Below are positions 10,006-22,016 of a stretch of 44,707 nt of DNA, piece after piece (the first letter of the stretch is position 1; every line of letters begins with the position of its first letter). The notes below the pieces were generated by a model. It did not search any database. It was not told the origin of the DNA and worked only from the letters and a program-made list of their open reading frames with translations. The DNA is from Saccoglossus kowalevskii (lineage: Eukaryota > Hemichordata > Enteropneusta > Harrimaniidae), in NCBI RefSeq assembly GCF_000003605.2, contig NW_003134351.1, positions 332,753 through 377,459 on the forward strand, read 5' to 3'. The position numbers and the translations under genes were made by a program.

Positions 10006-13000
10006 GAGACGTCACACGTGTGTTTTATTACCGCTTCCATGTGACTTAATTGATTTGCATTGCGTCCCCTGATCTCTTTCACTTTACCAGTTGGGTTGAG
10101 GCACAATGTGTTGCACAGGAAATCACTGTGCAAAATGATCTCTCGTCCAATCAATGTCCATTATTGGGGTACATATGTTTCACAGATTTCCTAATCATCC
10201 AAAATAAGTTGCACTGACTAATATATGCAATGTTGAAAATTAAGATTTCGTACGTGGCCCCTTATCTAATCCATATGCCAATCCACATTGCATATCACAA
10301 ATGACTACGGATTGCTGCTAGTTAGTTTCCAGTGACTTTCACGTTCAGTATAGTGCATGGGTGGCCGATTTTATTGTGTACAATTTTCGTCGTCGTCGAT
10401 AGTGACTAGGATTAGGAACACTGTGGTACGTGTCTGCTTAGACTTCTTTTTTTTCAACTCCTCTCGAATTCGCATAACAACGTTTTCAATGATTTATATT
10501 GTGGACACCACAAGGGTTGTTTTGTCACAGCAGTTTGATTCAACGTGTTGTAGCGATGAACCGTCTAATACCGGCTCCCCGGGGACGGAGTATTCAATAG
10601 AAGGAGATTATATACGGTTTCTCTTGCCAACTAGTAGAGAGTGTTATAGTAGAGGAACATTCTTGTCTGTGTACAATCTGTTGTACCAATATTAATTGTC
10701 CGTTACTGAAAAGTTGGAGAATGTATGGTCTTAGTATTGACCATATCAACATTATTTGCATAAATCGTCTTTTCCGTTATTTATGTGGATATTCGTGTTC
10801 TGAAAATCTTAAACTGTTGTATTGACCAGGTGCGTGGGCAACACTGGAAAATACGAAAGTTTAGCTGGAATTAATTTCGCTGAAAAGACTTTTTGAGTGT
10901 TTCATATGGAATTTATTTTCACTGAATTTTTGACAAGTTGAATGTAAAATATAGGAAAAGGTATATTCGCTGGATTTTATTTTCACTGAACCACACCTTC
11001 AGGGAAAATAATTTATTTTACAGTTTTCAAACACAGTATCATAAGCCAGGCCTTTATGGTCAAGACTTCAAGAAAAGCTTAAAAAACATACATCTCCGAA
11101 ACTGTATGGGTATCTTTTTGTAGGGGTGGCTCAAATGTGTTTACGTAAAACGATGTGCAATCATTCGAAATACGACCGAGTACGTTGCGTCCATTTGTGA
11201 TTCTTCTCGACTCGGGTTGCCAGGAACAACGGTCGGATCGCCGCATTTCTTGTAGCTGGCTAACCCGTACCGAGGACACAATAGGGCAAATAGATTAGGT
11301 GGCCCAATTCAGTCAAGGTATTCTGTGTTTAAAGACCAATTTAGAGCCATAATTCAGTTGCGCTGACATCGTAATTCTCCCACCAAACTACTCATAATTG
11401 ACATTAATAAAATGTACGACTCGATCGTCTTCACGCCCTTCCATCAATCAGGCACTTTATTCGGCGCAATACTTACTGTGTCTCAGGGGGGTCCGAGTTT
11501 TACGAGATCTCCTTAAAGTATGTACTTTATATAAACTTGACACGGCATCGTTTTCGTTCTTCGATCACCTGGTTAGAGTGGCCGTGGTTCACTTTGACTG
11601 TGTATGTGAATAAAATTAATTTAGGTACTAAGGTAGGGTGAGGTGGGGCTGTTGCACTGTGAATTGTTTGTCTACATTATTGAATTTGGCCGACAATGGT
11701 TAGAATCGAAACAGAATTTAGGATTAAGTATTTTCATTCCGGAATGTTTTTAAGAATATTTATTTACTTTTTTTTCTCACAAAACACACGTGAAATAAAT
11801 TAGGCCCCACCAGCATTAGAAAAAAAACCTGTTGACTCGGCTAGTGCCTCGGATATTTCAATGTGTAATCATGCATATACGTATGCAGCATCTTATGGTG
11901 GATGGTTTTGACAAGGGTCACGTGCATGCGTCATACACCTGTAATTTCCGAACTCAATTACTTAATTAATTGCTTAATTAAAATATATCATTATTAGTCT
12001 GCGCGCTGACAAGATACGAGATATGTGATGTCCTTGAATGTAGGGGGCGTATTATGACAAAGACTGGACGAGCATAAACATGCCGACGATATTGTTGTAG
12101 TTTTCTATCATGCCAGAAAAATCATTTCGTGACTAGCGTATAATATCAACCTTCCTTATTGTGTCTGAAGTTGATGTATACAAGTATACTACTGCCCAAC
12201 CCACGATGAACAGCGTGCTATAACATGCGAATTTATATGTATCAATCACGATAATGGCTGAAATCTCAAAAATCATTGCACACCGGCCCTGGGAGTGAGC
12301 TTGTTAGTCAAAGCAACGACTTTGTGAACACGAACTTTATATCACGGTTTTCAGTGCCAAATTACGTGTTGGGTATGGTACGACATCCCAATCTTCAGTA
12401 CAAGTCTCCATGTGTAATGTATTGTAATTTTCATATTATATGGATGATTAAGGATACGCTAATGGTAGTTAAATTATGAAAAAATACAACAGTACAATGT
12501 ACTCTGTAACTTATAGATTGCATTAGTCTATATATTAAATTACTACCCGCTATTTCCCGAGTCACGCAAATATTTCTCTGTAAAATGCAATTCTCAGAAT
12601 CACGAAGCCATTTAATGGGGGTATGATGTTTCTGTCTAATGTCACGTGCCCTCTTTGCATCTTGCGACGAGAATTATTGAAAGTTAGAACTAGGTGAAGG
12701 CCATACGTTCGTAGTGACTGCTTGTTAATAAATACATGGATGCGAAGCCAGGCGTGCTCGATTTAATAAGACCCAATACTATTATTGAAACTGGCCTTTG
12801 TTTGTGTACTGATTCCACCAGTGACGGGTCGCACCAGTTGTTTTATAGCCCATTGGTGTATACTACTCGGAAGCATGAAGTGGATGAGGCGACTACAGTG
12901 TGTGCTGTTCGTAACGTGGGGCTTGCTTGCCCTTGTGTATTCCTTTTTCTCGGTCTCAATGTGAGAACAGGAAAATAAAGTGCTTCACAAAAAGTAAATA

Positions 13001-13432
13001 CAGAGCATAAACCATTTAAAGGGGGTTCTTAAACCGTCAATGACTTTATCTTTAACGTCATCAGAGACACTGCTTTTTAAAGTCAATTTTGTTCACGCTC
13101 TAACTGTTTAATGCGTTCAAATTCGAGTGATGTGTAGTTTTAACGGCGCTGGCTCCTTAAAACATTGTCTAGACAAGTGGTCCCGGTGTTTATGAGTTTA
13201 GTGGGTAACTTGTATAAATATGTGTCCCCAGAGTAATAGTTTATTGAAGGAAGTTTTTTTTTTCGCATTTTGTTTTGAAAAAAAGATTGTTTTCAGATTG
13301 GCCTTGAATTGCAAATCTAGGACGATCTGTATTTGGTGGGTTGTCCATTAGGTCACGTCGCGTAACCTATGACACTACGTTACGTCGCACACCGCGTCAC
13401 GTTAACCCTGACGTCATGTGACACATTCTTAA
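10006..13432. other. CpG-rich intergenic sequence, no confident gene
   Basis: Two ATG-initiated open frames occur, at 10357-10695 (112 codons) and 12736-12978 (80 codons, its stop overlapping an AATAAA at 12974-12979). Neither has recognisable domains or splice context, and I do not call them. Small signals include an inverted repeat TTGCACAG/CTGTGCAA (10111-10133), a palindrome CATTCCGGAATG (11735-11746), E-boxes at 10015, 11787, 11919 and 12643, and a full CRE palindrome TGACGTCA at 13409-13416. Confidence 0.4.
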
Positions 13433-13977
13433 GGTAGAAGCCTACTTATAAATTAAAAAAAAAAAACAGAATTTATTCATTTTGCCTTGGAGGCAATATA
13501 AGGATATTGACCTACAAAAGTTGGGTGTCACCAGCCTTTTTTTCAAGAAATTGATGGTTGTATTTTAGTGGAAAATCGCCATTTTCACCTATTATAACAC
13601 TTTAACCACAGGTTCCTATGGCAGAGATATTATGTAATATCTCAAAATCTAGCCCGGTGACATAGACTGAAACAATCATATATCGTTAATGATGGGGTAT
13701 TTTTTGTTGTTCTAAATTATTTAAAAAATCTGGGTTTTAAAAAGTTTCAACAAATGCAATATTTCTTTAACATTGTGTTCTATGGAATTGTTCTAAAAAT
13801 AGCAATTTTCAGGAAATATTAGGACGCGTTTCTCAAAAAGCATAACTGTAACACACAAAATAATGCTATTTCATTGTACCATGAGGCATTAGCTTCATGA
13901 TTGTACATAATAAAGTAATGAACATTTTCATGCGATTTATGACCAATTTTGTCAAAAATTATGACTCGCCTTCTACC
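13433..13977. mobile_element. MITE-like element with imperfect terminal inverted repeats
   Basis: The left end starts GGTAGAAGCCTACTTATAA, and the reverse complement of the right end reads GGTAGAAGGCGAGTCATAA. They match at 15 of 19 positions, including the first eight. The 545-base interior is AT-rich, has no open frame of note, and has few CpG compared with both flanks, so it looks like a separate insertion. I see no convincing target-site duplication and no transposase. The superfamily is therefore unknown. Confidence 0.5.
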
Positions 13978-14794
13978 CCAATACTAGAAATCCGCTGGTG
14001 TTGGTGGTCCGGTGGCGGTAAGAGATATTTCTAAAGTCTCACCACGAGCTGCGTTTTACGGTATAATTTAAATGATCCCAGTAAAACTATCATGAAATGA
14101 CTATCAGTTCGCCAACACCGGGTTGAAAGGCAGGTCACGTGGACGACAGCAAGGAAAGTTACGCGGGTGATAACATGGTATGTCACGTGACTTGATATCT
14201 AACAAAAGGTGAGCGTTCAGTTGCCTATGTGTTCTTTGTATGTACACAGCCTGTAGGGGCTGGCATTTTACGCCGTGTCTGTGATCACTTGTGGCACAAA
14301 ATTGATCTTAGCCCAAGATTGCATGAATTAAAAAAATGCGAAAAAATGGCAGTACATATTCTTTAAAAATAATAACCAGCGTTCATCCGTTTGATATACG
14401 GTAATGTCAACAAAACAAAATCCATTCACATCACAAACTTTGGATAGGGCAAAACTTATTTGTCTGATCCAAGTCGAGATAACAATTGCAAACCCTACAA
14501 CATTTATTATTATGATACCTTGTTATATAGATAATACCCATCCCACCCACACACCATTATCCATTAATTTTATTCCATGTGTTGAACAGACTGCACGTGT
14601 TGTGTCATCTAAATACCGTTCTATGTGTCCCTCTGCCTTCTGGGTCCGACAATATGGAGAAACACAATACTTATTTACTATACATGAACGCATCCGATGA
14701 AGAAGACAGTTCGGTTGCCAGATGCTACTACTAAGATAGCAGTTGCGAAGATAGTTGTCAACGTAACCCCGATGATGCGGTTCTACTGATGCCG

Positions 14795-14991
14795 GTTGCC
14801 TCGGCGACGCTTTTCTGACGATTGGCTCGTGCCAAGCTACTTTGTTGATTGATACAGCTTGACAAGTAAATTCCTGTATCGCTTGCAGTTCATTCGCCGA
14901 ATGCCAGCATGTATCGATAGATACGGTGAAACGCAGGATCGCCTTCGATCGAAAAAGCCATTGAGCTTCTATTATAAACGAGTGTATATAA
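14795..14991 (+). promoter_or_regulatory. Promoter-like cluster: X-box, inverted CCAAT box and TATA box
   Basis: In order there are GTTGCC-TC-GGCGAC (14795-14808), close to the RFX X-box, then GATTGGCTC (about 14819-14827), an inverted CCAAT box, and TATATAAGG (14984-14992). A start site would fall near 15,015-15,025. No convincing open frame follows on the plus strand, so if it is real it may drive a non-coding RNA or a non-coding 5' exon. The same GATTGGCTC word occurs in the FAM181 promoter region (20480-20488). TATA-like words are common in AT-rich DNA, which lowers confidence. Confidence 0.25.
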
Positions 14992-17078
14992 GGTAGCAAC
15001 AAGAACACAGCCTTTGCTGAAAGAACTGAAAACACTGCGAGTATCAAAACCTAGTTCAATCAAAGAATCATTTCAGACATGTTTTGTACACGGGGAATGT
15101 GATCAACGTATTGTTGTTGTTGTTTTTTTCTTGAGGCTTCGTTATCTGATTGATCAACCAGCGAACACTGCCGGGGGTGTCGACTTTGCTGTATTGTCTG
15201 TACAGTGGCTTTGCCAAGTTTGATTGTGTGTCCAAGTACAAAGCGTTATTGTTGTGTAGTGTCTTTTTAGCGGCGTTCACGGTCGACTGCCCTGAATTGT
15301 GGTGTCATCGCTGTAATCGCATACACATGACGTATGGTTAACAATTTGTGTTTTTCCAGTTCATTACCACAAAGAACTTCAACGGTGTACAGTTGTGTCG
15401 AGTTTATTTGCATTCCCGTTCTGGTGTTGGCCCGCGTACTGAGGATGTCGGCCATCGTCATTACTGTCTGATAAACTGTTACAAGCTATTCAAATCGCCG
15501 TATAACAGTTTTGGGTGCAATATAATTGAATTCACAGTGCTCGCGGGATATACGTAATTCGGATGTGTTTATCTCTTCTGTTTCAGTAACAGTATTTGGA
15601 AACCCGATCGATTTGATGACTTCAGTTGCCATATAGCAGGTGACTGTTTTCCGTGCAGACTTATGGTAACTCATAAAAACACATTCAGAATGGTATTATT
15701 TAATTGTAGGGTATCCTAGAATATGCGGCAAATTTGTTTTTACTTTTCATTTGTCAGATGAATCAACAAGTGGTTTCTGATTGATTGTCGGCCTTGCCAT
15801 CGTAGTCACATCGCATAAACGTTACGAGCTGTTCCTCTGAAATATTAAATTATGTACTACGCAAACATGAACGATCTTCGCAAACAAGCATGTTTTTGGA
15901 CTTATTGGTACGTACCAATTATCCAACACGCATGCTCCTTTGAGTAGTATTTTATCGAACTAGTATTGTCTGCGCGAGATCGAAATAGAGCATCGATTTT
16001 ACAATAACTCATACCACAAACATTAACAAATTAATCTATATAACCTCTCCAACGTATCTTCAACTATATTTCACTGTGCTAATAGATGTTTTAATTATAT
16101 GTAATTATATTTTTTGTTTATTTGAAATTGAAATTAATGTAAAAGTATACTTTCTACATTAAAAAAAGGCTCTACTGCTATAATTTTGCTTATTCAGTAA
16201 CTCTCGCTGTTTTGAAAAATGTGTGTGTATATTATAATATGTACTACCATATGACCAAGTATACACTAATCAGAGCTCTCCGCTGATCATGTCAGTTTAC
16301 AGCTTTTTGTCGAGTGAAGACAACGGGTGACCCCGCTGCTCATACTTTTTTTTATTGTCGTTTATTGTTCTAAATGATTTATGTATATAAATCGCGATGC
16401 CCCGCAGGTAAAAACACAGCTTCGTCTGTTAAGACGCGACTACAGGGTCGTTGTCTGTTTCATGTAAACAATCGCTTACTTTAATCACTATTTCGGGAGT
16501 TCATTCCTGCAGTAATCCCAATTCATTTATTTGAAATCGCGTTGTATTAATTTCTTTTCAAGCTTGTATACACTTCTCAATTTGTTTTAATCGCACCATT
16601 ATTTATTATTTTTATTGGCGGAGAATGAATGATTGCGCTGACCTCTGACCTCTGATCTAGTGCACGCACAATTGGTGATGGGGCAGATTTTGGTGTAATT
16701 GTCTACTTTTAATATAGCCTTAACAGTTTATCTTCATCCTTCGTCACGTGACAAATGGCGTGTCTATGTACACCGTCCGTTATATTATCGACATCAATAA
16801 AATCTCACAATCCGACCCAGAGTGTTGGTTATTCCACCACGTGTTCCGACGCAGCATCTTATCGTGGTGTGATGCACACACACACACACCGTCGACTCGT
16901 ACACACGTCAACACTTGAGTGGGATGGCCCAGCTAGGTGTTCGAAACAACGCTCCACTTATACAAGATTTGGACTATAATACAAATATCTAAATCATATC
17001 CGCGGTCCGTTGGTCGGTCTTTTTTTGTTTGTTTTCAAAAGTGAGTTTATTTTGCTATCGACGCAGCGCCGATGTACT

Positions 17079-17092
17079 GTAACCATGGTTAC
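17079..17092. promoter_or_regulatory. Perfect palindromic RFX-type X-box
   Basis: GTAACCATGGTTAC is a 14-bp perfect palindrome and fits both halves of the RFX X-box consensus (GTNRCC, RGYNAC). It lies about 3.8 kb upstream of the FAM181 start codon. Function is inferred from the motif alone. Confidence 0.4.
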
Positions 17093-20000
17093 TATATTTG
17101 TATGCGTGTACACTATAACCGTAAACCAGACTCAAACTCTTTTTAAACTTGTCCATATTTCGCTCCCAACAATTACGTCATATACACCTTCAGAATCATC
17201 GAAACATGTGTATAAAACTACGACACTTCCGCTTCGATAAAAAGCGAGCCTTCTCATAGGAATATTTTATTTTTAAAGTGTAATATACACTGGGATAAAC
17301 CTATTAAATCTAGTCGATATAACTTTATGTTTGTTCAAATGACTAGTCGGAGCGTTCGACAGAGTTCGTATTTTCAATGCCCAGGGGCGATGGACAATCC
17401 GAACAATTTTAGTTTACTTTGATAGGTTAACGGGGATATTTTAGTATGCCTTTCCTATTGTTGTTTGTCTCTAATTGGGCAAAGTTTATTTCTGAGACAA
17501 TCTGCTGCACGGTACCCACCATCATCATACGCCATACTGCCAGAAGCAGTTTTCATTCACCGCACCATTATACTATACTCGTACATACGGGATGGCAGGC
17601 AATTGTGAGAAGTGATTTTTTTTCTTCTTTTGGGAGATATTAGGATACAATAGTCTGGTTAATCGCCGGTTTAGATCCCGCACCATACGTTGTTGCTTTA
17701 TACTAGGTAAAATTTATTGATATCCTTGTAATATATCAATCCCTCATCGGGGACCGTATTGAAAGAGACATGACAGCCTCAAATGGACCACACAATGGTT
17801 GTCGGATCTCGATCACAGCGTCGTTCTCAAAAACAAAATAAATATCGTAATATTTAAAAACATTGCTTCGCCACTGTTTGAAATTTATGTCTGATATCTG
17901 ACACATTCAAGTTTGTCCGGTGATGCATTTATACTATAAAGTATTTCTGTCGGTCTTTTAGTGTTTTTAAACGTTGTAAAAACTCAAAAATATGTTGCTT
18001 GAATTGTGGGAGGGGCGTAAATATTGAATTTCTGTTCCCAGTATTCTTTGTCGATCGCAAGTTGTCAAAACTGTTACAGTAATAATGAAACCACAATGTA
18101 CACTCGGTTAATAATAAACTATGCCCTATGGAGATTACAACTTCTATACCGAGGGCAGCGCACACAATCTCGCCATCTCGTTGATTACCAACGCACGATC
18201 AATACAAGATGTTATGTACTGGTAGTCAGCGTGTAAGCGTGATAAGAATTATGCCCTTGGCCACTAACTGTCCTGATGCATTCAATCTTCTTTCAACGCC
18301 ACTTTGTTCGAACGGTTTAAAGCTTTCAAACGAGACACAATAAATGACACTATGGGCATGACCAGGTACGAGGCGAGTCACGGCAAGATCCTATCCTGCT
18401 ACAATGTTGTGCTGTGTTTAGTTTTCTCCCGGCTGTGTACAGCGATTTGGGCCTCACGGAAGCAACCACATCAATCATGCTCACTGCAACCTGTCAAACC
18501 AATATTGCACATCGGCCGTGAATTCATTTCCGTCTGAAACTATCAAACATATGCTACACTTTTTAATTGAAATGAATTCATCAAATCGATGAAATCTTTC
18601 CATTTTTTTCACGCTCTGTATATAAACGGATCGTGTGTGGTTTCTATTTTGTTTTTGGAAAAGCTATGGTTAATATATTTCGCTACGTTGTTTTAATAGT
18701 TGACAGGAACGAGCCCGGACAAGTTTTTCTTCTTATGGCGATGTACAGTGATTTGAATGGCACACATCGTAAAAGCCCTCGGAGCGTATCTAATGGTCAC
18801 TAGCCACCATTGCATCATTGTCCGAGCTATCTGTTCATACGAGTTATTAGTAAAAACCAAATGTTGGTAGAGGAGGGCCTAAACACCTTAGTTGAGGTGT
18901 AATGGAGACGTTTACGAGTTGTAAAACTACGATGTCGACATGTTAGCACTCATCGGCAAAATGATACAAAGCTGTTGTAAGCGGCAACGCGCGTCTGCTT
19001 TGCGAAATAAAATAATGGATTCTAGTTTTGGGTTCGCTTCGAGCAACTGATGGCGTATCCCGCTATGCGATTTACGTTTGATTTTCATTCTGAGCATGCG
19101 TATTCGTTGGTTTAACAGTGTCTGTGTTCGGTGGATACATGATCGTACATCATCCACGCATTAATCAGAACAAATACCAAATACTCTTCGTGTTAAAGTA
19201 CTTGGCTTTGGAATTCCAAGAGTGTTTGATTACTTCCTATACGCAGGGTGTATTTATTGTCAACAATCGAGTTTAAATTAGAACGTGAGTTCCATTTTCC
19301 ACTCGGGGAGGTTTTTAAGAGTCCGTGAGACGGCGAGGCAGGACTTATAGAAGCGTGTGATGTTTGTTTTGCGCCTACACATATCTTTTATGATGCGAGT
19401 TTTACACTACAGTGGGCGTATTCGTTTTTAAAAATGATGGCAAAATATCTTAACAATATTAATATTGATTTTAGTGTTTTGTAGAAACAAATATGCACTC
19501 CTTAAAGAGACACATTCGAGTTATAATTTCGGGTCATCTTTTAGTACGAGCTAATTTTATTTATTTTATTAGACATCCCAGGTATGTAATTCGCGCAAAA
19601 TATGAAGCAAAAAATACATTGCTGGTTAAACTGTGAAACTCACGTGTTCAATCTTCTGCCACCATCCGTCGCGTCAATTTACGGTACAATTGAAGAAATC
19701 CGCGTACGCTGATTTCGCCCACGTTTGCATGACGTGATCTTATCCGTGGTTTGATGTTGTTGTTGTTGTTGTTATTTCGTTCCGTGGTATCAACGCCCAC
19801 TTTAAAACAGACACTTTCCTTACAGTAAACCATATCCAAGCCTTTGAAAATCGACGGCTTGGGCGTCTTCACAGGGACCAGTGACAGCGATCTGGTGAAT
19901 AATTTGTTCCTTGTATTGACGCTTGCGACTGTTCATATCGTAAATCTGGGATCTCTTCGTAGCGTGGCTACAACCTACCTTAAGGCGTTGGTGGCTGTGG

Positions 20001-20410
20001 CACGTTAAGTGAGCTGGAATAATTCTATTCACTAGTACCGCTGGTGTTGTTCTCGTGTTATCGTACGGGTACGTTTTATCGAGGACATTGCGTTCAAAAT
20101 TGGTCACGATTCACGACTACTGAAAACAAGCCATTTGTTATTTAATCCACCTAGCATATTTTAATTCGAGTTAAGGGTTCGTTATCACCGATCGCCAACC
20201 CTAATTCAGATTCAGACCATGGTTTTTGGAATTCCACTATCATATGTTTTCTCTTTGTTAATATGTTTGCACGAAATACTGCTTTGTGTTTTTATTGTTT
20301 TTTGTACTGAATTTAATATATGTGACACAATGATCTCCTTAATTAAGAGGGTCAGGTGTTGGAGAGCCCGGGGATGTCCATTTCTTCTAAGCAACGGGTT
20401 TTCCAGCAGA

Positions 20411-20520
20411 CCAATCGTCACAAAGCGTCGACCAACTCGAGATCACTTGTTTCAGTGATCAATTACGGTGTCTGTCCGCGATTGGCTCACAGGTAGACAA
20501 CAAGCTCCGCCCACATCGCA
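20411..20520 (+). promoter_or_regulatory. Probable proximal promoter of FAM181
   Basis: Two CCAAT boxes lie 70 bases apart, one direct (ACCAATCG, CCAAT at 20411-20415) and one inverted (GATTGGC, ATTGG at 20481-20485). A GC/KLF-type box CTCCGCCCAC follows at 20505-20514. NF-Y and Sp/KLF sites in this arrangement are typical of CpG-type promoters. A weak TATA-like AGTATATGG lies at about 20572-20580, so transcription may start between about 20,540 and 20,610, giving a 5' UTR of 250-320 bases. A start further upstream is not excluded. Confidence 0.45.
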
Positions 20521-20652
20521 ATGAATGCCCCGACAGCCGGGTACATCAGCGGTCTATCCAAACACTTTCCCAGTATATGGTATTTACCTATAGATGTGTA
20601 TAGAGAACGTCTAACAGCTGACCACGGGCGTTACATTGACCACGCGAGGTGA
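20521..20652 (+). CDS. Possible upstream open reading frame, 43 codons
   Basis: ATG at 20521 with G at position -3 opens a 43-codon frame ending in TGA at 20650-20652, about 210 bases before the FAM181 start codon and in a different frame. The peptide begins MNAPTAGYISGLSKHFPSIW and has no motif I recognise. If transcription starts upstream of 20521, this would be a uORF that could lower or condition FAM181 translation. If it starts downstream, the frame is meaningless. Purely a candidate. Confidence 0.2.
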   Translation: MNAPTAGYISGLSKHFPSIWYLPIDVYRERLTADHGRYIDHAR

Positions 20653-20861
20653 ACATCCCAGAGCAATTGTCGCCGGACCTGTTAGTGTGGGGGCAACTCA
20701 TCATTTTGTTGGAGTACGACGGTGCCGATGAACCACACTACGGTGAATCTGATGATGCGAAACACGGAACAAAGCTGAAGTCGCTATTGTAGCTGGAAAG
20801 AAAAAAAAAAGTTACAGATTGAGGCTTTGTGTGGTGAAGTTGGTAACGGAACTTGGTCGAA

Positions 20862-22016
20862 ATGAATTCCAACGCAGAAATGGCATTCGTGACTAGCATG
20901 CCTTGCTTCCCGGTGACAGGCATTCGTCCAGTCCATCATCACGTCACACGTTCTCAGCGACCGTCCGACGAGGCAGCTCCGAACTCTCTACTGAATTTTG
21001 TGGATATGGCGTCCAGTAATATCAAGTTGGCTTTGGACAAACCAATTAAATCAAAGCGCAAGGTGAACCACCGAAAATATCTACAGAAGCAGATCAAGCG
21101 CAGCTCTTTGCAAACTACTAGTAAACTAACGGAGGGCAACACAAAGGATAGTAGTCATTTGAATTCATTTAAGAATGACGTTCTCAAGAATGGCTTACAT
21201 AAACCAAAACATTCGTCGCGAAAAGACTCAAGTTTGGCAGGGATGCAGAACAAATCGCTCGCAGCACTTTTCGACCCGAGAACTTTACACCAAAACTGCT
21301 GCACGGATCAACGTAGCAGACGCCGTACTGCCACGAAGGTACCATTACGACTAAGAAATCTTCCCACGTCCTTTTTCGCCGAACCCAGGAAAGATTGTCT
21401 GGGAGGGGACGTTGGCGGATTTGATATCGTTACGATGATCGAGGGAAAAGACGGGTGTCCGGAATTCAGTATCCCCGATACAATGGACTATTTGGGTCCG
21501 GATTTCGCGGATTTGATTACCGAATGGGGAGGCGAGAGTGGAAGTCATTCGGGCAGTGCTATCGGAGTGGTGGCCGAAGAGGAACTTTCGCCGCAAAGCC
21601 ATCATAGCTACAGCGAACACAGCGACAATCCAGCTCCTACACCACCTTCTTCCGACGATTCGCCCTCGTGGACGTCGTGTTACCTCCAAGGACAGTTATC
21701 CAGGGATGATATTACACAACAGCGACCGCCTTCTAGCTTCACCACCATCGAACAGCAAGATATCGGTGAGCCTAACAACAACCCCTGTGTACGGGCAGCT
21801 GGCAACTTTGTGAACTTTTATTCCCAAAATGAAACCACCAATGGGTGTACGAACTTCATAGACATCAGCGCATGTACAACCACGCCGGGGTCCCTTCCGA
21901 CTTTCCCACAGGCGTTTGCGCAGAAATACTCCGGACATTGGCAAGAAGGGATTGTCGGACAGAACAGTGACTGCATAGGCACGAAAAATGGACTTTACTC
22001 AATCTGTGGCCTTTGA
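20862..22016 (+). CDS. FAM181: FAM181 family protein (FAM181A/FAM181B homologue), 384 residues, single exon
   Basis: FAM181A and FAM181B are small vertebrate proteins reported to bind TEAD transcription factors through an omega-loop like that of YAP, so this product is probably a nuclear TEAD-interacting regulator. Three boxes support the assignment. Residues 43-81 hold [19 protein letters not shown] and [18 protein letters not shown], the family's N-terminal signature, which is basic and may act as a nuclear signal. Residues 131-138 (KSLAALFD) match FAM181B. Residues 160-175, [16 protein letters not shown], are the TEAD-binding omega-loop, with the L-P-x-S-F-F core shared with YAP. Residues 209-216 hold a DYLGPDFA box like the LGPDY box of FAM181B. 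The rest is Ser/Thr/Pro/Gln-rich and probably disordered. The start is the ATG at 20862: the same frame has TAA at 20844-20846, and only non-ATG codons lie between. There is no signal peptide or membrane segment. Human FAM181B likewise has an intronless coding region of similar length (a little over 400 residues). SFF in the loop, in place of the SFW of FAM181A, makes it more B-like. Confidence 0.93.
   Translation: MNSNAEMAFVTSMPCFPVTGIRPVHHHVTRSQRPSDEAAPNSLLNFVDMASSNIKLALDKPIKSKRKVNHRKYLQKQIKRSSLQTTSKLTEGNTKDSSHLNSFKNDVLKNGLHKPKHSSRKDSSLAGMQNKSLAALFDPRTLHQNCCTDQRSRRRTATKVPLRLRNLPTSFFAEPRKDCLGGDVGGFDIVTMIEGKDGCPEFSIPDTMDYLGPDFADLITEWGGESGSHSGSAIGVVAEEELSPQSHHSYSEHSDNPAPTPPSSDDSPSWTSCYLQGQLSRDDITQQRPPSSFTTIEQQDIGEPNNNPCVRAAGNFVNFYSQNETTNGCTNFIDISACTTTPGSLPTFPQAFAQKYSGHWQEGIVGQNSDCIGTKNGLYSICGL

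Larger units (their letters stand above)
13978..20410. other. CpG-rich intergenic sequence upstream of FAM181
   Basis: No confident gene. The longest open frame is on the minus strand at 14523-15047 (174 codons), but it lacks an early ATG and any recognisable domain. Simple repeats are (CA)7 at 16875-16888 and (GTT)6 at 19756-19773. E-boxes CACGTG occur at 14136, 14184, 14594, 16745, 16838 and 19641. A promoter-like cluster (14795-14991) and a perfect RFX-type palindrome (17079-17092) are listed separately. TATATAAA also occurs at 16384 and 18619 without further promoter context. Confidence 0.4.

Noticed and set aside
10357-10695. 112-codon plus-strand open frame with an ATG
   Set aside because: Its composition includes a run of phenylalanine from a T tract, and there is no motif, splice context or neighbouring exon.
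14523-15047. 174-codon minus-strand open frame
   Set aside because: It opens with TTG, has no ATG until about residue 120, overlaps a promoter-like cluster on the other strand, and shows no recognisable domain. Chance is likely at this length.
16384-18626. TATA boxes at 16384 and 18619
   Set aside because: TATATAAA alone is expected by chance in AT-rich DNA, and no other promoter element or open frame accompanies these two.
20818-20818. Splice acceptor TTACAG just upstream of FAM181
   Set aside because: It is preceded by a run of A and not by a pyrimidine tract, and the human FAM181B coding region is intronless.
20853-20861. Start of FAM181 at the in-frame TTG at 20853
   Set aside because: A eukaryotic start should be ATG. 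The ATG at 20862 follows three codons later and has a purine at -3.
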